This document shows positions 1-12,200 of a DNA stretch of 64,000 bases, piece after piece. Each line of letters opens with the position of its first letter. The first letter of the stretch is position 1. Origin of the DNA: Cyanoderma ruficeps (taxonomy: Eukaryota; Chordata; Aves; Passeriformes; Timaliidae); assembly GCA_008694505.1 (NCBI GenBank), contig VZDJ01000301.1:2085485-2149484 (forward strand), written 5' to 3'. Under the pieces are notes generated by a model. The model was given only the letters and a program-made list of their open reading frames with translations, was not told the DNA's origin and did no database searches. The position numbers and the translations under genes were made by a program.

Positions 1-191
1 CCCGCGGCCCCGGCATCGCCCCCCGGCATCGCCCCCCGCCCGCTGTACCTGCTCCTCCCGGCCGCCAGGAGGCGCGGTGCCAGAGGGGCGCTGCGCCGCT
101 CCCCGGCGCGGGCGTCTGTGCCCTGGGCTGGGCGGAGTTGCTGCTCATGCGCGGGCCCGGCTGGGGGCGGTCCGGTCTGAGGGAGGCGGCC

Positions 192-294
192 ATGAACGCG
201 TTTGGGGTTGCGGCGCCGCTCCCGGGCTCCTCGGCCGCGGCGGGGACCCGGCACGGCGGCGGCGAGAGCCTGGAGAAGATCGATATGTCTCTGG
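192..294 (+). CDS. FYTTD1: FYTTD1 coding exon 1
   Basis: Encodes residues 1-34 plus the first base of codon 35. It holds an Ala/Gly/Pro-rich N-terminus and the first half of the UAP56-binding motif (LEKIDMSL). Donor is G|GTGAGG. ATG192 sits in the context GCGGCCATGA. Confidence 0.92.
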
Positions 295-3200
295 GTGAGG
301 AGCGGGGCTGGGGCGGCCGCTGTGGGCGACAGGGCGGGGGGCTCGGACTGAACCAAGCGCCGGGGATGGGGAGGGACGGAACGAACCAACGGGGCTGAGC
401 CGGGCACCGGCGCGGGCGGAACCAACGAGGGCGGGGGGGTGGGGAGGGGAAAGGACGGGACCCTCCCACAGCGAGGGCGCAGGAGGGGCGAGGGTGGCGC
501 CGGGGCTGGGCCCGGGGGCGAGTCTCGGGCGTGTCACCGGGAGCAGCGGGAATCCGGGGGTCGCGATCCTTGGCGGGGAAGAGCCGGCGCCCCTTTGTGT
601 TGCTTGGTGGTCTGAGCAGGCTGCACACCGCCCACTGCCTGTGTTTGGCCCAGTGAGGCCCTTAGTACTCGGGCCTTAGGCTGGGCGGCCCTCGAGGAGC
701 GTCCCGGGGCCTCGCCTGGCGCTCATAACTACAGGGGTGGGTGAGGTTTGGTGGTCTCTCAGCTGGCCTGGCCTTTTTATTCTTCTCAGGTTTGGAAGTC
801 GGCAATGACAAGTCTTCCGTCTAATCTCTTTGCAGTATAAGACCAGTCACACCAAGCATGACGTCGCCTCTACCGCGTAGTTTCCTGTGACTCTCTACCC
901 CGTTGTCCCCTGCCCTCCTATTGCGGGGTGTGTGTGTTAGGAAGTTGCACAGACTCATTACAAACCTGCAGAGCTGTGTCTCTCCACCGTGTCCGAGAAA
1001 CTGACATCCACACTGTAGATACTTCAGTGAGGTATCTCAGACAAGTTCTGTTCTGGTGCTGTGTACTGAGTCCCCTTAACAGTGAGGGACAATTTGGTGT
1101 GTTCGTGGACTGCATCTTCCAGTTTACTTCTATTAGAAAAAAAAAAAATGAATTGGTTTTGTACACTTCCCACATACTACCAGAGAATGATAGTTTGGTG
1201 CTGTCAGGAGACTTTGTTCAAAAAGCGGAATCACAGCGTGAACTGAAATTATTCATGGTGGACTTGGCCTCTTTGTCGGCCACCATAAAATAAGAGGATT
1301 TGTACAATTTCTGTAATTCAGTGGAGTTCTTTGTTTGGCCAATGGAGGTAACTTGTGAAATGATGTTCAAAGTTTGTCTGAATAGTAGAGTAGTGCTGTA
1401 GCATTCATTGAAAACTAAATCTGTTTTTACCCATTGCACACAATCTTTGTTTTTAGGGTTACTGATAGAGTTATTGATCCTGGCTTGTTGTATTTTCACA
1501 TATTCTGATGTTTCCTGGCTGAGTTAATCTTTCAGTCAGTCGTTGCTACATGACCTGACCATTAACTGATAGCAGACTGCAAAGGACTGTTGTAGTGTCA
1601 TGAGGATGTTGTTTTAAAGTGATGTTGTGAAGTGGGTGTGTCCCTCAGCTTCTTTGGGTGTATGAGAATGTTTTCACCCCAGCTGCTGTCCCCAGGTGAA
1701 AGCTCTGTGTCAGGTATAACCAGAGAGAAGATGCAGTCCCACATCAGAGCGTGTTACCAAAGAAATTGACATGACCTTAATCTAGGAAATCTTGAGATCA
1801 TGATACTGAGTAAATTCCCATATAGTAATAAAGATTAAACATGTTTTGGTTGTGTTATGTGCAGGTCATGTGCAGCTGAGCTTCCAGTTTGAAACTGTTC
1901 CCCCATAACTCTGCTGTTTTAGCTGTAATTGTGGTCTCTGATCTCACACAGGATTGAAGACTGCTTCAGTGTGACTCCTCTAACAAATGCATGAAGTCCC
2001 AAATGTCCTTCATTTACCCAAATAAGAGAATAGCTGAAGCTTAAGACCTTTTGCTTAAAAAGTTGTAACTTTGTGTGCAGCAACTTGTAAAATTGGATTT
2101 AAGATGAAGCAGATGAAATGTGAAGCATGAATCCATGTTTGAAGTGGCTTTGGTTTCCATTGTGTATAAGGATAGTTTGGAGTCTTTGTTCCAAGAGCAA
2201 CTGCTTTGGTAAAGAAGATTGTGTAGATGGGAAGCCCTGAGTGCCCTGTATCAGTGTTCTTGTCCTAGAAGATTCTTGCAGCAAAGTGAATTCATTTTCT
2301 CTTAGCTTTCCTTTGACAGCATGCAAACCACTGGATAAGAGTGTTGTGATTTTTGTTGTTTGTGGTTTTTATGTGGTTTTCTCTGTTCTACCCCTTATGA
2401 GTCCATTTGAACTCAACCACAAACACAGTAACCCCATTTCCATCTTTCCTTGACTGAAAAAAAACTTCCACATATTCAGGGAGGCTCCCTGCTGAAACAT
2501 GACATTTTTAGTCAGTTGTGCTTTCATGGTAAAGATGTAGTAAACACAGTTTGGCAGTTTCCTTTAAGATGTTTTTGTAAACAAGCTGACAGTCAGATAA
2601 AAGCTGCCACACCTCTTGCTTTACTCTTCTCTCCTGAGCTGGCTACACCAGGTCAGTGAAGGAAATCAAACTGGTGTAGCATCATTTGCACTGGACATAC
2701 CTGCTGTTCACTTTTCATCAGCTTGTTTGTTACACATATTTTTGAACTGATTAATAACTTGTCTGAGATTGTTTCCCTGGATTATAGATAAGGTGATTGT
2801 TTTGGATTGTAGATTCCTGGGGAGAGATGTCTTGCTTGTTTTTTTCCCCATCATTTCAGTCTTGGTGAACATGTGAAGACAACTGATGGTCTGAGTTGTC
2901 TCTGTGATCTTTTTTAAGTAGCTTAGGATGAAAGAACTAAGGCTGGAATTGACATTTTGTCTGAACTCTGCAAAGTCTGGGCATGAGATTGGATTTACAT
3001 TTTCTTCAACAGTGTACAAAAACTAATGTAGGCATTCAAATTAAAATTTAATGCTGGGCTGAATGCCATGATCTTACATGTGTCTTGCATTTTCTGGATA
3101 TATGCAACTGCTTCCCTTTTGCTAGGACATTATATTATAAAGTGAGTTCTATAAGGCTTAACAGGGGCTGGATGTTTATAGTGCTAATGTTTCTGGAACC

Positions 3201-6200
3201 TTAACTTGTATGTGCTGCCTTTGCAGGATTGATTGGTCTGCCTCCTGTGACTCCAGGCTGTTTGGGGTTTTTATTCAGTATGTCTAATTTTATACAGTAT
3301 GTCAATTTTTCTTTTTTCTTCTTGTAGATGATATAATCAAGCTGAACAAGAAAGAAGAGAGAAAGCAATATTCTCCCAAAATAAAAAGAGGGCTTCAGCA
3401 GAATCGAGCTCAACAGTTCAGTTCACAAGGCTCCAAGTGGGGAATCCAACAGCAGAAAGGTGTGTGTGCCAAACATAGCAGAGATTCCACATTATCTTTT
3501 TTGAACTGAAAGGTAGAATAATGCAATTTGTGGATTGACACGATCAGTTCACGAGACTTTCAACAGTGCCTTTTGATTATAATTCAAAAGTATTTTTAAT
3601 CTATTTATACTTGGTTTTGTTTCTGATTCTGTGTGAGAAAATGTTTGATGTGTTTGGCCACCAGGGAGCTTAGATGCTTGAGGCACTGTCTTTGACTCAA
3701 GGAAGAATTGGCTTGCTTTCTGATTCTTCAAATTAATTTTAATTTTGGAAATTGTGATGATACCTTGCTCCTTCTCAGAGATGGACAGAACAAGTGCATA
3801 TGCCAAAGCCTGTGTCATTGGGTGATGTGGAGGCCTTGCCAGGGCTCAGAGCTTTGTGCAAAAGAAAAGAATATTTGCTGGTTAGAATTCTCTTCATAAG
3901 CCTCCCTAAAGTATCTGTTACTGCAGACTGATCCTGGCTCAGGAACATTTAAATGGATAGTGTGGAGTGTGAGTTGGCTTTTCTTGGTAAGAGCTTGAGA
4001 TGCAAAGGAAGTTCTGTGTCAGCCTTCTTCAGCCAGTATTTTTACAGTGGAATACAGAAAGGGGAAGCCAGTGTTTTAACAGTGGAATACAAAAAGAGGA
4101 AAAAGACATATAGGCAGGGAGTGAGGAGAGGAAAAGAGTGCAATAACAGCTTTGCTGTAGGTTCCCCTGAGTAACTCACAGTTTTTTTGATAAACAGGAG
4201 ATGTTTTAAAAATATTCCCAGGCTTTAGTTCAGTACATGGATAGCTCCTGCTTGAAGTGCAGACTGGTTTTGCTTGCAATTAGTTTTGAAAAGTATCTGT
4301 TCAGTACAGGATGATTAAAACATGGAAGAATACTGTCTGATAAGAAAGGTTACCACCTCAGTGTGAGCTAATTAGGTGTTTAGGTTAATACATGTAATTC
4401 TTGTTTAGTAGCATTCCTTTAAAACAAAGACACATCTGTCTGGTGTGCTCACAATGATCCCTGTATTATCTTTGTCTTGCTTAGTGTTTGTTGTAGCAGC
4501 AGCTCCTCCTTCGTGTCTTAGACACAAATGTCTTTAGGGATCAGTGGAATGTTGTGTTAGTCAGGGCTCAGAGGAGTTTTGGTTTCTGTGCAGGCCCACA
4601 TAACTGTGTTACTTGTATGTCTCTAATAAATTGGTGACAGGGCTGGAAAAAATTTACATCTCTCAGTCCAAATGTGAGAATATTTGTGTGGGTGAAGAGT
4701 AAGTGAATTTAAGTTGTAGATTATCAAACACGTAGGTTCTGATTATAGCTGCAGCTGTCAAGTGCAATTGTTTATCATCAAAACAGCACGAAAGAAACAA
4801 GTACTAGGATTTCGAGTTTTAGGAGAAACTTGATTTGTAAACATGAAACTTGAAATATTACTGTTATAGGCAGTTACTTTTCTCTACTGGAACCGTACCA
4901 GCTTGCCTGCCTGTGTTCTAGGAAAAAGCAAACAATTTCTTTACAAAGTTGCCAGATTCGTGACACACTGAATAGTTTCAGCTGCTCCCTCCTATGTAGC
5001 TTGGCATATTTTCTCCCATTGCAAACAAATCTCTTACCTTGTTTTTGAGGAGAAGGTGTCATTGAACAATTGTGAACATTCTAGTTATTAGTAGGTTACC
5101 AGTAGATTTGTTGCTACTCTGTTGCTATTGGAGTTGTTCTGATAAGTAAAAAATCCTTTGTGGACAACTGCAGAAACCACAAATGGTCAACAGTGTTCAG
5201 CTCCTTGTGGTTTTAGCAGTGGCTGCCAAACTTTCTGGAAAGAAGCGAGGAAGTTGAGCTAGGATTCTATTCAGCTTTTGATGGTAAAAACAGAGAGATG
5301 ACCATTGTTCATTGAAATAAAAGTTGTCCTTGGTGATACACAGAATGCAACTGCACAAAGCCCTGTGCAGCCTGAGCTAACTTGGAGGTTTTCATTTAGT
5401 TGAGCAGAGTTTGGTTTATAGAGCTCGGGAGGTCTCTTTCAGCCTAAGCAACCCTGTTTCTCAGCTTTTTCTTGGAAGAGCATTTGCAGAGACAAAATGT
5501 GTGTACACAGCAGTTCTCCATGGCAAATTGATCTGAACTGGGTTCTTACCAGTGGCTTACCTCATGTCACGGCTCCTGTCTCGTGAGGAAGCACAGATTT
5601 ATTATCAATGCTGTTAAGTCAGATATGTTAATACTGAATGTGTCTGTTGCTGGAGAGCTGACTCTTCAGTCTTAAATTTGTTTTGCAGTCTGAGGTTCTA
5701 GAGGTGAGGGTGCTTGGGAACAAAATTGGAGCATGGTCTGTATTCATAGCATGAAGCTAAATGACTCCAGACAGGGTTAATCAAACCCTGGTAACTGGAG
5801 ATAGTACAGACTTCAGACTTACAAGCCTTTTATATTCAAAAGCTACTTTCAGTCCTCAGTTTGGCTGCACTGCCATGCAGACTTCTAATTGAAAGCACTT
5901 CAAATGTGATATAATTCATGTGCTGTTTAATGTGCTTTTGTGGGCCAATTGCTATGCTCTTTCCTCGTAAGTCATGTCTTGGGAACCACTGATTTCAATA
6001 AATAATCTTTGAAGCTGTTTTAATTTTTTTACTTTTAAATTTAACAGGTAATTAGAAGTTTGCTGAATGGGTAGGAAGCTGAGGGACTCTGGTTTGGTTT
6101 TATGATGTTCAGTGCTTGATGAAGTTCCATTCTAGAGTATTTTGGTAGTTTTCTGTGCTAAAAGACTCTTTAAGTTCTCCCCACAGACACGTGAAATAAG

Positions 6201-9200
6201 AAATTTCCAACAGAAATTAATGCAATGAACTAGAGCAAAACTGCTCTGTATGAGAAGCTGATCATTGCTGTGCTGGGGCTTGGGCCAGACCTGCTGAAGA
6301 GCTGAGTGACCAAATTGTCTTCAAGTGTAGTGATGGCTTCTGCCCTAAGGCTTGAAGTGTGCAGCCAAATAACTTGTGCTGCCTGCAAGGCATCTTAAAG
6401 CATTGATCTTTTTTCTTCCAGGAAAAATTGTTGAGCTTTCTGTGCTTGTTGCAGGTTATGGTAAGAATCGTTTGGGGCGCAGAAAGAAGATAGCAGGGAA
6501 GAAACGTTCTTACGGAGTTATAACTGGCCTGGCAGCCAAGAAAGCTGTGGGTCCCCACAAAGGAATCAGTCCTCTGAACAGACAGCCACTGAGTGAGAAG
6601 GTAATTAATGCAACCCTGGTGATTCATGTCAGAACAGATTAAAAAAATGAAACACGGGTGCTTCAGAAGAGTGCTACTGAAATATAAAATGGAGACAAAT
6701 GGTACAAGCTTTTATCAAATTGGGAATGTGTTAGCTGAGTTCTTGTTTGTTTTGAGTGGGCTGGATAATGACTAGGTGTCAAAATAGTTTTTAACACTTA
6801 ATTGGGTTGCAAGTCATGAGAGTTGAAGTACAGAAGTATATTCTGTGCGAGTATGGAGAGAGTTACTGAATTTTTACAAGGAAAATTGTTTTTCTTACAG
6901 AACAGTGATCCAGCCAACCTGCAGGTGCTAAGCATGTGCTGTTACAAAAATGAAAGTTTTTGCAGAATACTAAACTCCATCAGTAGGCTCCCTTCTCTGC
7001 ACTGCTCCAGTGCATTATTGCCTGCTTCATCTCATTCAGTATTGTAGAATGGGGATTGCCTTTGGATTTATGAAGAAAACTGATTTTAAGACATGTGGAG
7101 AATGCATTTTTGTCAGTTATGGGAGATAGGGTAATGAAAAAGTGACTGCTAAGGTCTGCTGCTTTTTGTTTTCTCCTGAGGATGTGGAGAATATAGAATT
7201 CATGAAATTGTAGAAAGTATTTTCAAATTACACTAGCTTGTGAAAGGCAGGCAAAGCCAAGTGTATTCTAATCATAGTTTGTAAATGGAAACTGAAAGAA
7301 AAACATTTGTGTGTGTGCATATACATTATGCTGTATATGTTTATTGTTTTCTAAGAATGCACAGCGGAATTACCAGGTCTTGAAAAGGAAAACAAACCTG
7401 CAGAGACAATCTGAAATGCAGAGAAAACAAGCTTCTGCCCTCAGGAGGCCTGCCCTGCTAAACAGGAGGTAAAATACCAAGTCTGCTTTCTGAACATTAC
7501 TTGGCAACTTGCCACAGCACATCTTGTTTGACAGGACTGAGGCTAAGAGAAGACTGTAGGTACTGGCAGTAGCAATATGGTAAAGACCCCCTTGTGTGTG
7601 AAGTTCTACAAATCTGGAAGCCAAGAATGTGACAAACATGGTCTCCATGCAAAGCTAAATGTGTATTATGATGTAGGGCACTCAGGAAGTACCTCAATTT
7701 GTGAACACCTGGTATTCTGCCTTCAGTTAAATCACAGGCAGCCTATATTTGAGCAACCTGATCTTGTGGAAGGTGTCTGTGCCCATGACAGGGGGTTGAA
7801 TCTAGGGGATCTTTAAGGTTCCTTCCCACCCAAACCATTCTGTGTTTTATGATTTGATATGGAAATGGCCGCTGTGGATTTTGATAGTTCAGAAGTGTCA
7901 GACATGGTTTAGTGAACTTTCTAAATGCTTTTTGTGGAAGCTGGTGCCATCTGCAGCTTTGGAGAAGCCATTGCATGTTTTATTTGTGCTGGAATTAACA
8001 CGTTATAAACTGCAACTGAGGTGGTCTCCATAATAAAAGGTTTTACTACGTGATTATCATGAAAACTGTAAGCAAACTTCCTTTATACATATCAATTTTA
8101 TTTTTTTTCATCTAACCAGCAATGTTTAAAGTGCTGGAGCAAAGTGAAAAGCAGAATTAATGACCATATTGTCCTGTGATGTATGAATATTAGGCTTCTA
8201 TATACCAGCAGTGATTTCTCCATTTATGAGTAATGTGTTTCATTCCTAGTGGATGAGGAGCTTATCCCAACTGAAGCATTCAGCCTCAAAGAGGCAGCAT
8301 TACAGATGTCTTCGTGGATGTTTTGGGCACTTTTTTGACTTCCATAGTAGTCTCTCTAAGATATTCCCTATGCAGTCTTTTATAACTATATTTTTAATAA
8401 CTATTACAGGAATAACGTGCCATCCACTTTTGTCAGAATTGGAAACAAACTAAATCAGCAGAAAGATACTCGTCAAGCAACTTTCCTGTTTAGAAGGGGC
8501 CTGAAGGTAATGCAAACTTTGAAAAGAACAAGGCTGTTGGGTCACAGGTTCTAAGCTAGCCTGCAACACTGATGGTAATGAATCAACTTCAAATATCAGA
8601 TCTGAGTAGAAACTTCAGATGCACTGGGAAATAGCCACAGGTTCTTCTAGGGAAGTGCACTCTTTAGTTACTGTAATCCATTGAGTCTTGCTTCACATTC
8701 CAGTATAATTGAGCAATTCTGAGGGGCATGAAGCTTGTCACTATTTGAGGGTAGTTGCAATGTATTTTTTTTTTTTAAGTTAATGTTAGAAAGCATTGTC
8801 CAGCTTTCAGAAGTTGCCTTCAGGTGAATAATAGAGCAGAAACACATTTTAGAATCTGATTATGGTTTGGTTTGCTTTTTTAGTTATTTTGGGGTTATTA
8901 ATTTCAATTCTGTTAGTTACTTAAGGATTTTTCAGTTATTTTTAGTAGGATGGAGAGATTAGAGAGTGCACAGCAAATGAAAAGTGGTGGTTTTGTTTTT
9001 CATCTGTGCCCTCGTTCTATATTTGCCATCGTTGTGACTGCGAGTAGCTGTTGTCTCCCTTCCAGATAGATTACAAAAATTACAGACAGGATCAGGAGCT
9101 AGACAGACTTTTCTTGCTAGTGTAGTAACATTTTGATGTGTCTTCCAAAATGTTGCCTTGCTCTGTTGGCAGTTTTGTTTAAATCATTTTGTGTTCTTAA

Positions 9201-12200
9201 AGTAATTTCTTTGAAATGTCTTATGAAGGTAATAGGACTCTTAACCTTTGAAGTCCATCTGAAAGTACAGCCCTGTTTGTGCAGAGTGTACAAACAGCTT
9301 TAAACTTCTGGTTTTGAACTTCTGTATTTCCAACTGCTACAATAGGAATTGAAACAGTATTCAAATCTGGTGTCTGTATTGATGTGTTTTCAGGTGCAGG
9401 CCCAAGTGCAGTCAACAGATGATCTTGATAATCAGACAGTAAAGAGAACTCGTCAGTAAGTACCTAATTTGGAAAACTTCAGTTTTGTAACACATAAGAT
9501 TCTCATTTTAGCTCAGACTTCCTGGCTATGATAATAGAAAGGGGGTGGATTTTTTTCCCCTCTAGGCACATCAACTAGAGTGACAGTGATCCTCCCCCTA
9601 TTCTCAGTTATTTCCTAAATTATCTTCTAATTTAACCAGGAGAAGTTGGCTTGGATAAGACATTTGCAGGAATGAGGGGGAAGGTGGTAAGAGGATCAGA
9701 CTAATCTCTAGCACTCATGAATACTGCATAGACTAGAAGAAAAATTCAAATGTCAGTGTTCTCCTGAGCTCTTGTTGTAATTTTCCTTTTATTTAATATG
9801 GATCTAAGCCTGTGAAGCAGTTTAGAAATGAAAAAGGCAGAGCCAAATCAGGCCACTTGGCTCTTCCCCCACATATTTTGTGCCTGCTGGGCTCTTTGCA
9901 GGTTGTTTCTTGGGAGCACAACAGGCTGAGGAAAGCAGCAGGTGCCACAGAGTGCAGTCTGTCACCTCTTGAATTTGCTGTGTGGGCCATTTTGGCCCCA
10001 TCTGTGGCAAGGAAACGACGTTTTAAAAAAGTGAACTCTTGGGTCAGTGCTGCAGTTTGGGTGTACCTCTACAGTGTGTGATTAAGTGCACTCCTGAGTA
10101 GGTGTAGGTAATGTAAAAGGTACAAGAATCAATAGCCAAGTGTCAGTAGCATGAGATCTTCATACTGGCCAACATTCCCAAAGCTTGTATGTTCTTTGCT
10201 GGCCAATATTTTGGACATACCTTTAAAGATACCCTGACTGAAATCTCTGCACAATTTTTGTAAGTGATTTCTGTGTTTTCAAACTAGATGGCGAACTTCT
10301 ACCACAAGTGGAGGAATCCTGACTGTGTCTATTGACAACCCAGGAGCAATCATAAGCCCAATGTGAGTTTTTAATTAAGTTCTGAAATGTTCTGAATATA
10401 AATGAAATTGCTGTTTTGAACCATTTAGTACGTTCCTTGCAGGTAGTGTTTCAGGTGACCTCGAAGTCACAGCTTCTTTTGAAGGCTTCTAAGTCTGGCC
10501 CCTTTCTGAGTGTTTCTGAGCAGTGTTTGAATAATGTCTCAGCTGGATCTCACACATCTCCTACTTAGGAACTTGATGTGGTGTATGAGTGGAAGAGTGG
10601 TGGGCTGGTAGATTTTCATCTTGCCTGTCCCTTGCAAATCAGGCCATGTCACAGCTGTTTTCTGCCTCTTTCTGAGTAGAAGTGAATGAGCACCTACTTG
10701 ATGAGCGATGGCAACAGTTCCTCCCTGATTCACAGAAATACTGCTGGACTTAGAGAGCATTGCTGTATTTGTGTTTGGGGAGTTGATGGTACTGTTGTTT
10801 ATAGGTGATACATTTTAAAAATGTCTTGAGTTGCATTTGCTTGGTAGCATTTTATCAGTAAGGAAGACTGTACCAATTTTTATTTTTCGTATTTATAGGA
10901 TTAATTAACCGCAAATTACACATTTGTCAGTAGAACTGTCAGCAGATAAAAAATAAGATGGTTTCCTGCTGGGACTCTTCCTGTATGATAACAATAACAA
11001 ATGGTCCCTTTTTTAGTTCTGCCTGACTTACCTTCATGTATTTGTGCCCTCCAGCTCTTCAGCCAGCCTGGTCAAATAGCTTGATGAAAAATTCATACCT
11101 CTATCAGCATTAAGGCTTTCTTGCATAAAACATGTGTTCATCATGTAATTCGTAACATTCTTCTTTCACAGTTCCCAGAAATTACGATTGACTCGTAGTC
11201 CTGTGCCACCATTTCTGATGAAGAGGGACCAATCTGATGAGAAGAAGATTCCAAAAGGGGTTCCATTGCAGTTTGATATAAATAGTGTTGGAAAACAGGT
11301 AAATGCAATTTTCTTCTCATAACTGTGGAAGTGGTTTCAAGAACAGTAAAAGCCAGTGAGGCACTTTCCTCCTAGACTTGCAAGTGATAGAAAGAGAGAA
11401 CTAGTGACTGCTTCTTGTTTCCACTTCCAGCCTTTCCTCTAACTCACTGTGTAACTTCAAGCAAGTAGCTAAACTCACTGTTCCTGTTCTTCTAGTTCAT
11501 GCCTTGCATGCCCACATGATTTAAATGGGATTTAAAATTTTGAATATTTTTAAAAGGCTTCTGGTGTTGCTGCTGTGCTTGCATCAGCAGCTGTGAATAA
11601 TTCAGGGAAGAGCTGCTTTCAGCTGTGTGACCTGCCTGGAACCCTGGCAGCCAAATTTGTAAGGCAACTTTTGCTCTCCATCTGGGAAAAAAAAAATTAA
11701 ACCTGATCATGTAAAGGCTTGAAAGATGAGCAGTTTTTCACAAGTTTCATGGAGACAGGTGATTTGGTGCAGCAATCTTAATGCTGTCATTGAAGGAATT
11801 CTTACAGGGTGACAGAGTTAAATACTGTTCTTGTAATCAGCTCCTTAGTGCCAGCCGTAGAAAACTGCATGGAGTCAAGGCATTTATCTGCATTCTGAAT
11901 AAGAGCTATGTCAAAAATAATCTACTACTGTAGAGTAAAATTAATTGAACTTCTGGATTAGACTCTAGCTTGCTGCCTTAGCTGAGTGAACTGGAAAGCA
12001 ACCTGCATTAAAACGGTGAACATGTTGCATTTGTTGAAGTTGCAGAGAATCTGTGTGGGGAAATGTGTGCTGAAAGTTCCATTTTTCAGTCTGTCTGTCC
12101 TCAGTTTAACTTAAAATACTTTGAGTAGACTTTGAGTATTCACATTATATACTGTGTGTTAATGAATTCTGAAAATGCAAGCTCTTGATGAGCTGATTTT

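Larger units (their letters stand above)
1..720 (+). promoter_or_regulatory. FYTTD1: CpG island with the FYTTD1 promoter and first exon
   Basis: The stretch is very GC-rich and dense in CpG, in sharp contrast to the AT-rich DNA that follows. No TATA box is visible. Candidate elements are an NRF1-like half site (GCTCATGCGC, 143-152) and a GC box (GGGGGCGG, 163-170), both just upstream of the start codon. A perfect 13-bp tandem repeat (unit CCCGGCATCGCCC) lies at 9-34. The transcription start is not determinable here. The island continues about 400 bp into intron 1. Confidence 0.8.

Noticed and set aside
145..537. 130-codon minus-strand open frame in the CpG island
   Set aside because: Pro/Arg/Ser-rich translation typical of GC-rich DNA without stops; no splice logic and no known motif.
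6262..6642. Open frames on both strands spanning FYTTD1 exon 3
   Set aside because: The plus frame is the real exon read into its introns, and the minus frame is its shadow.
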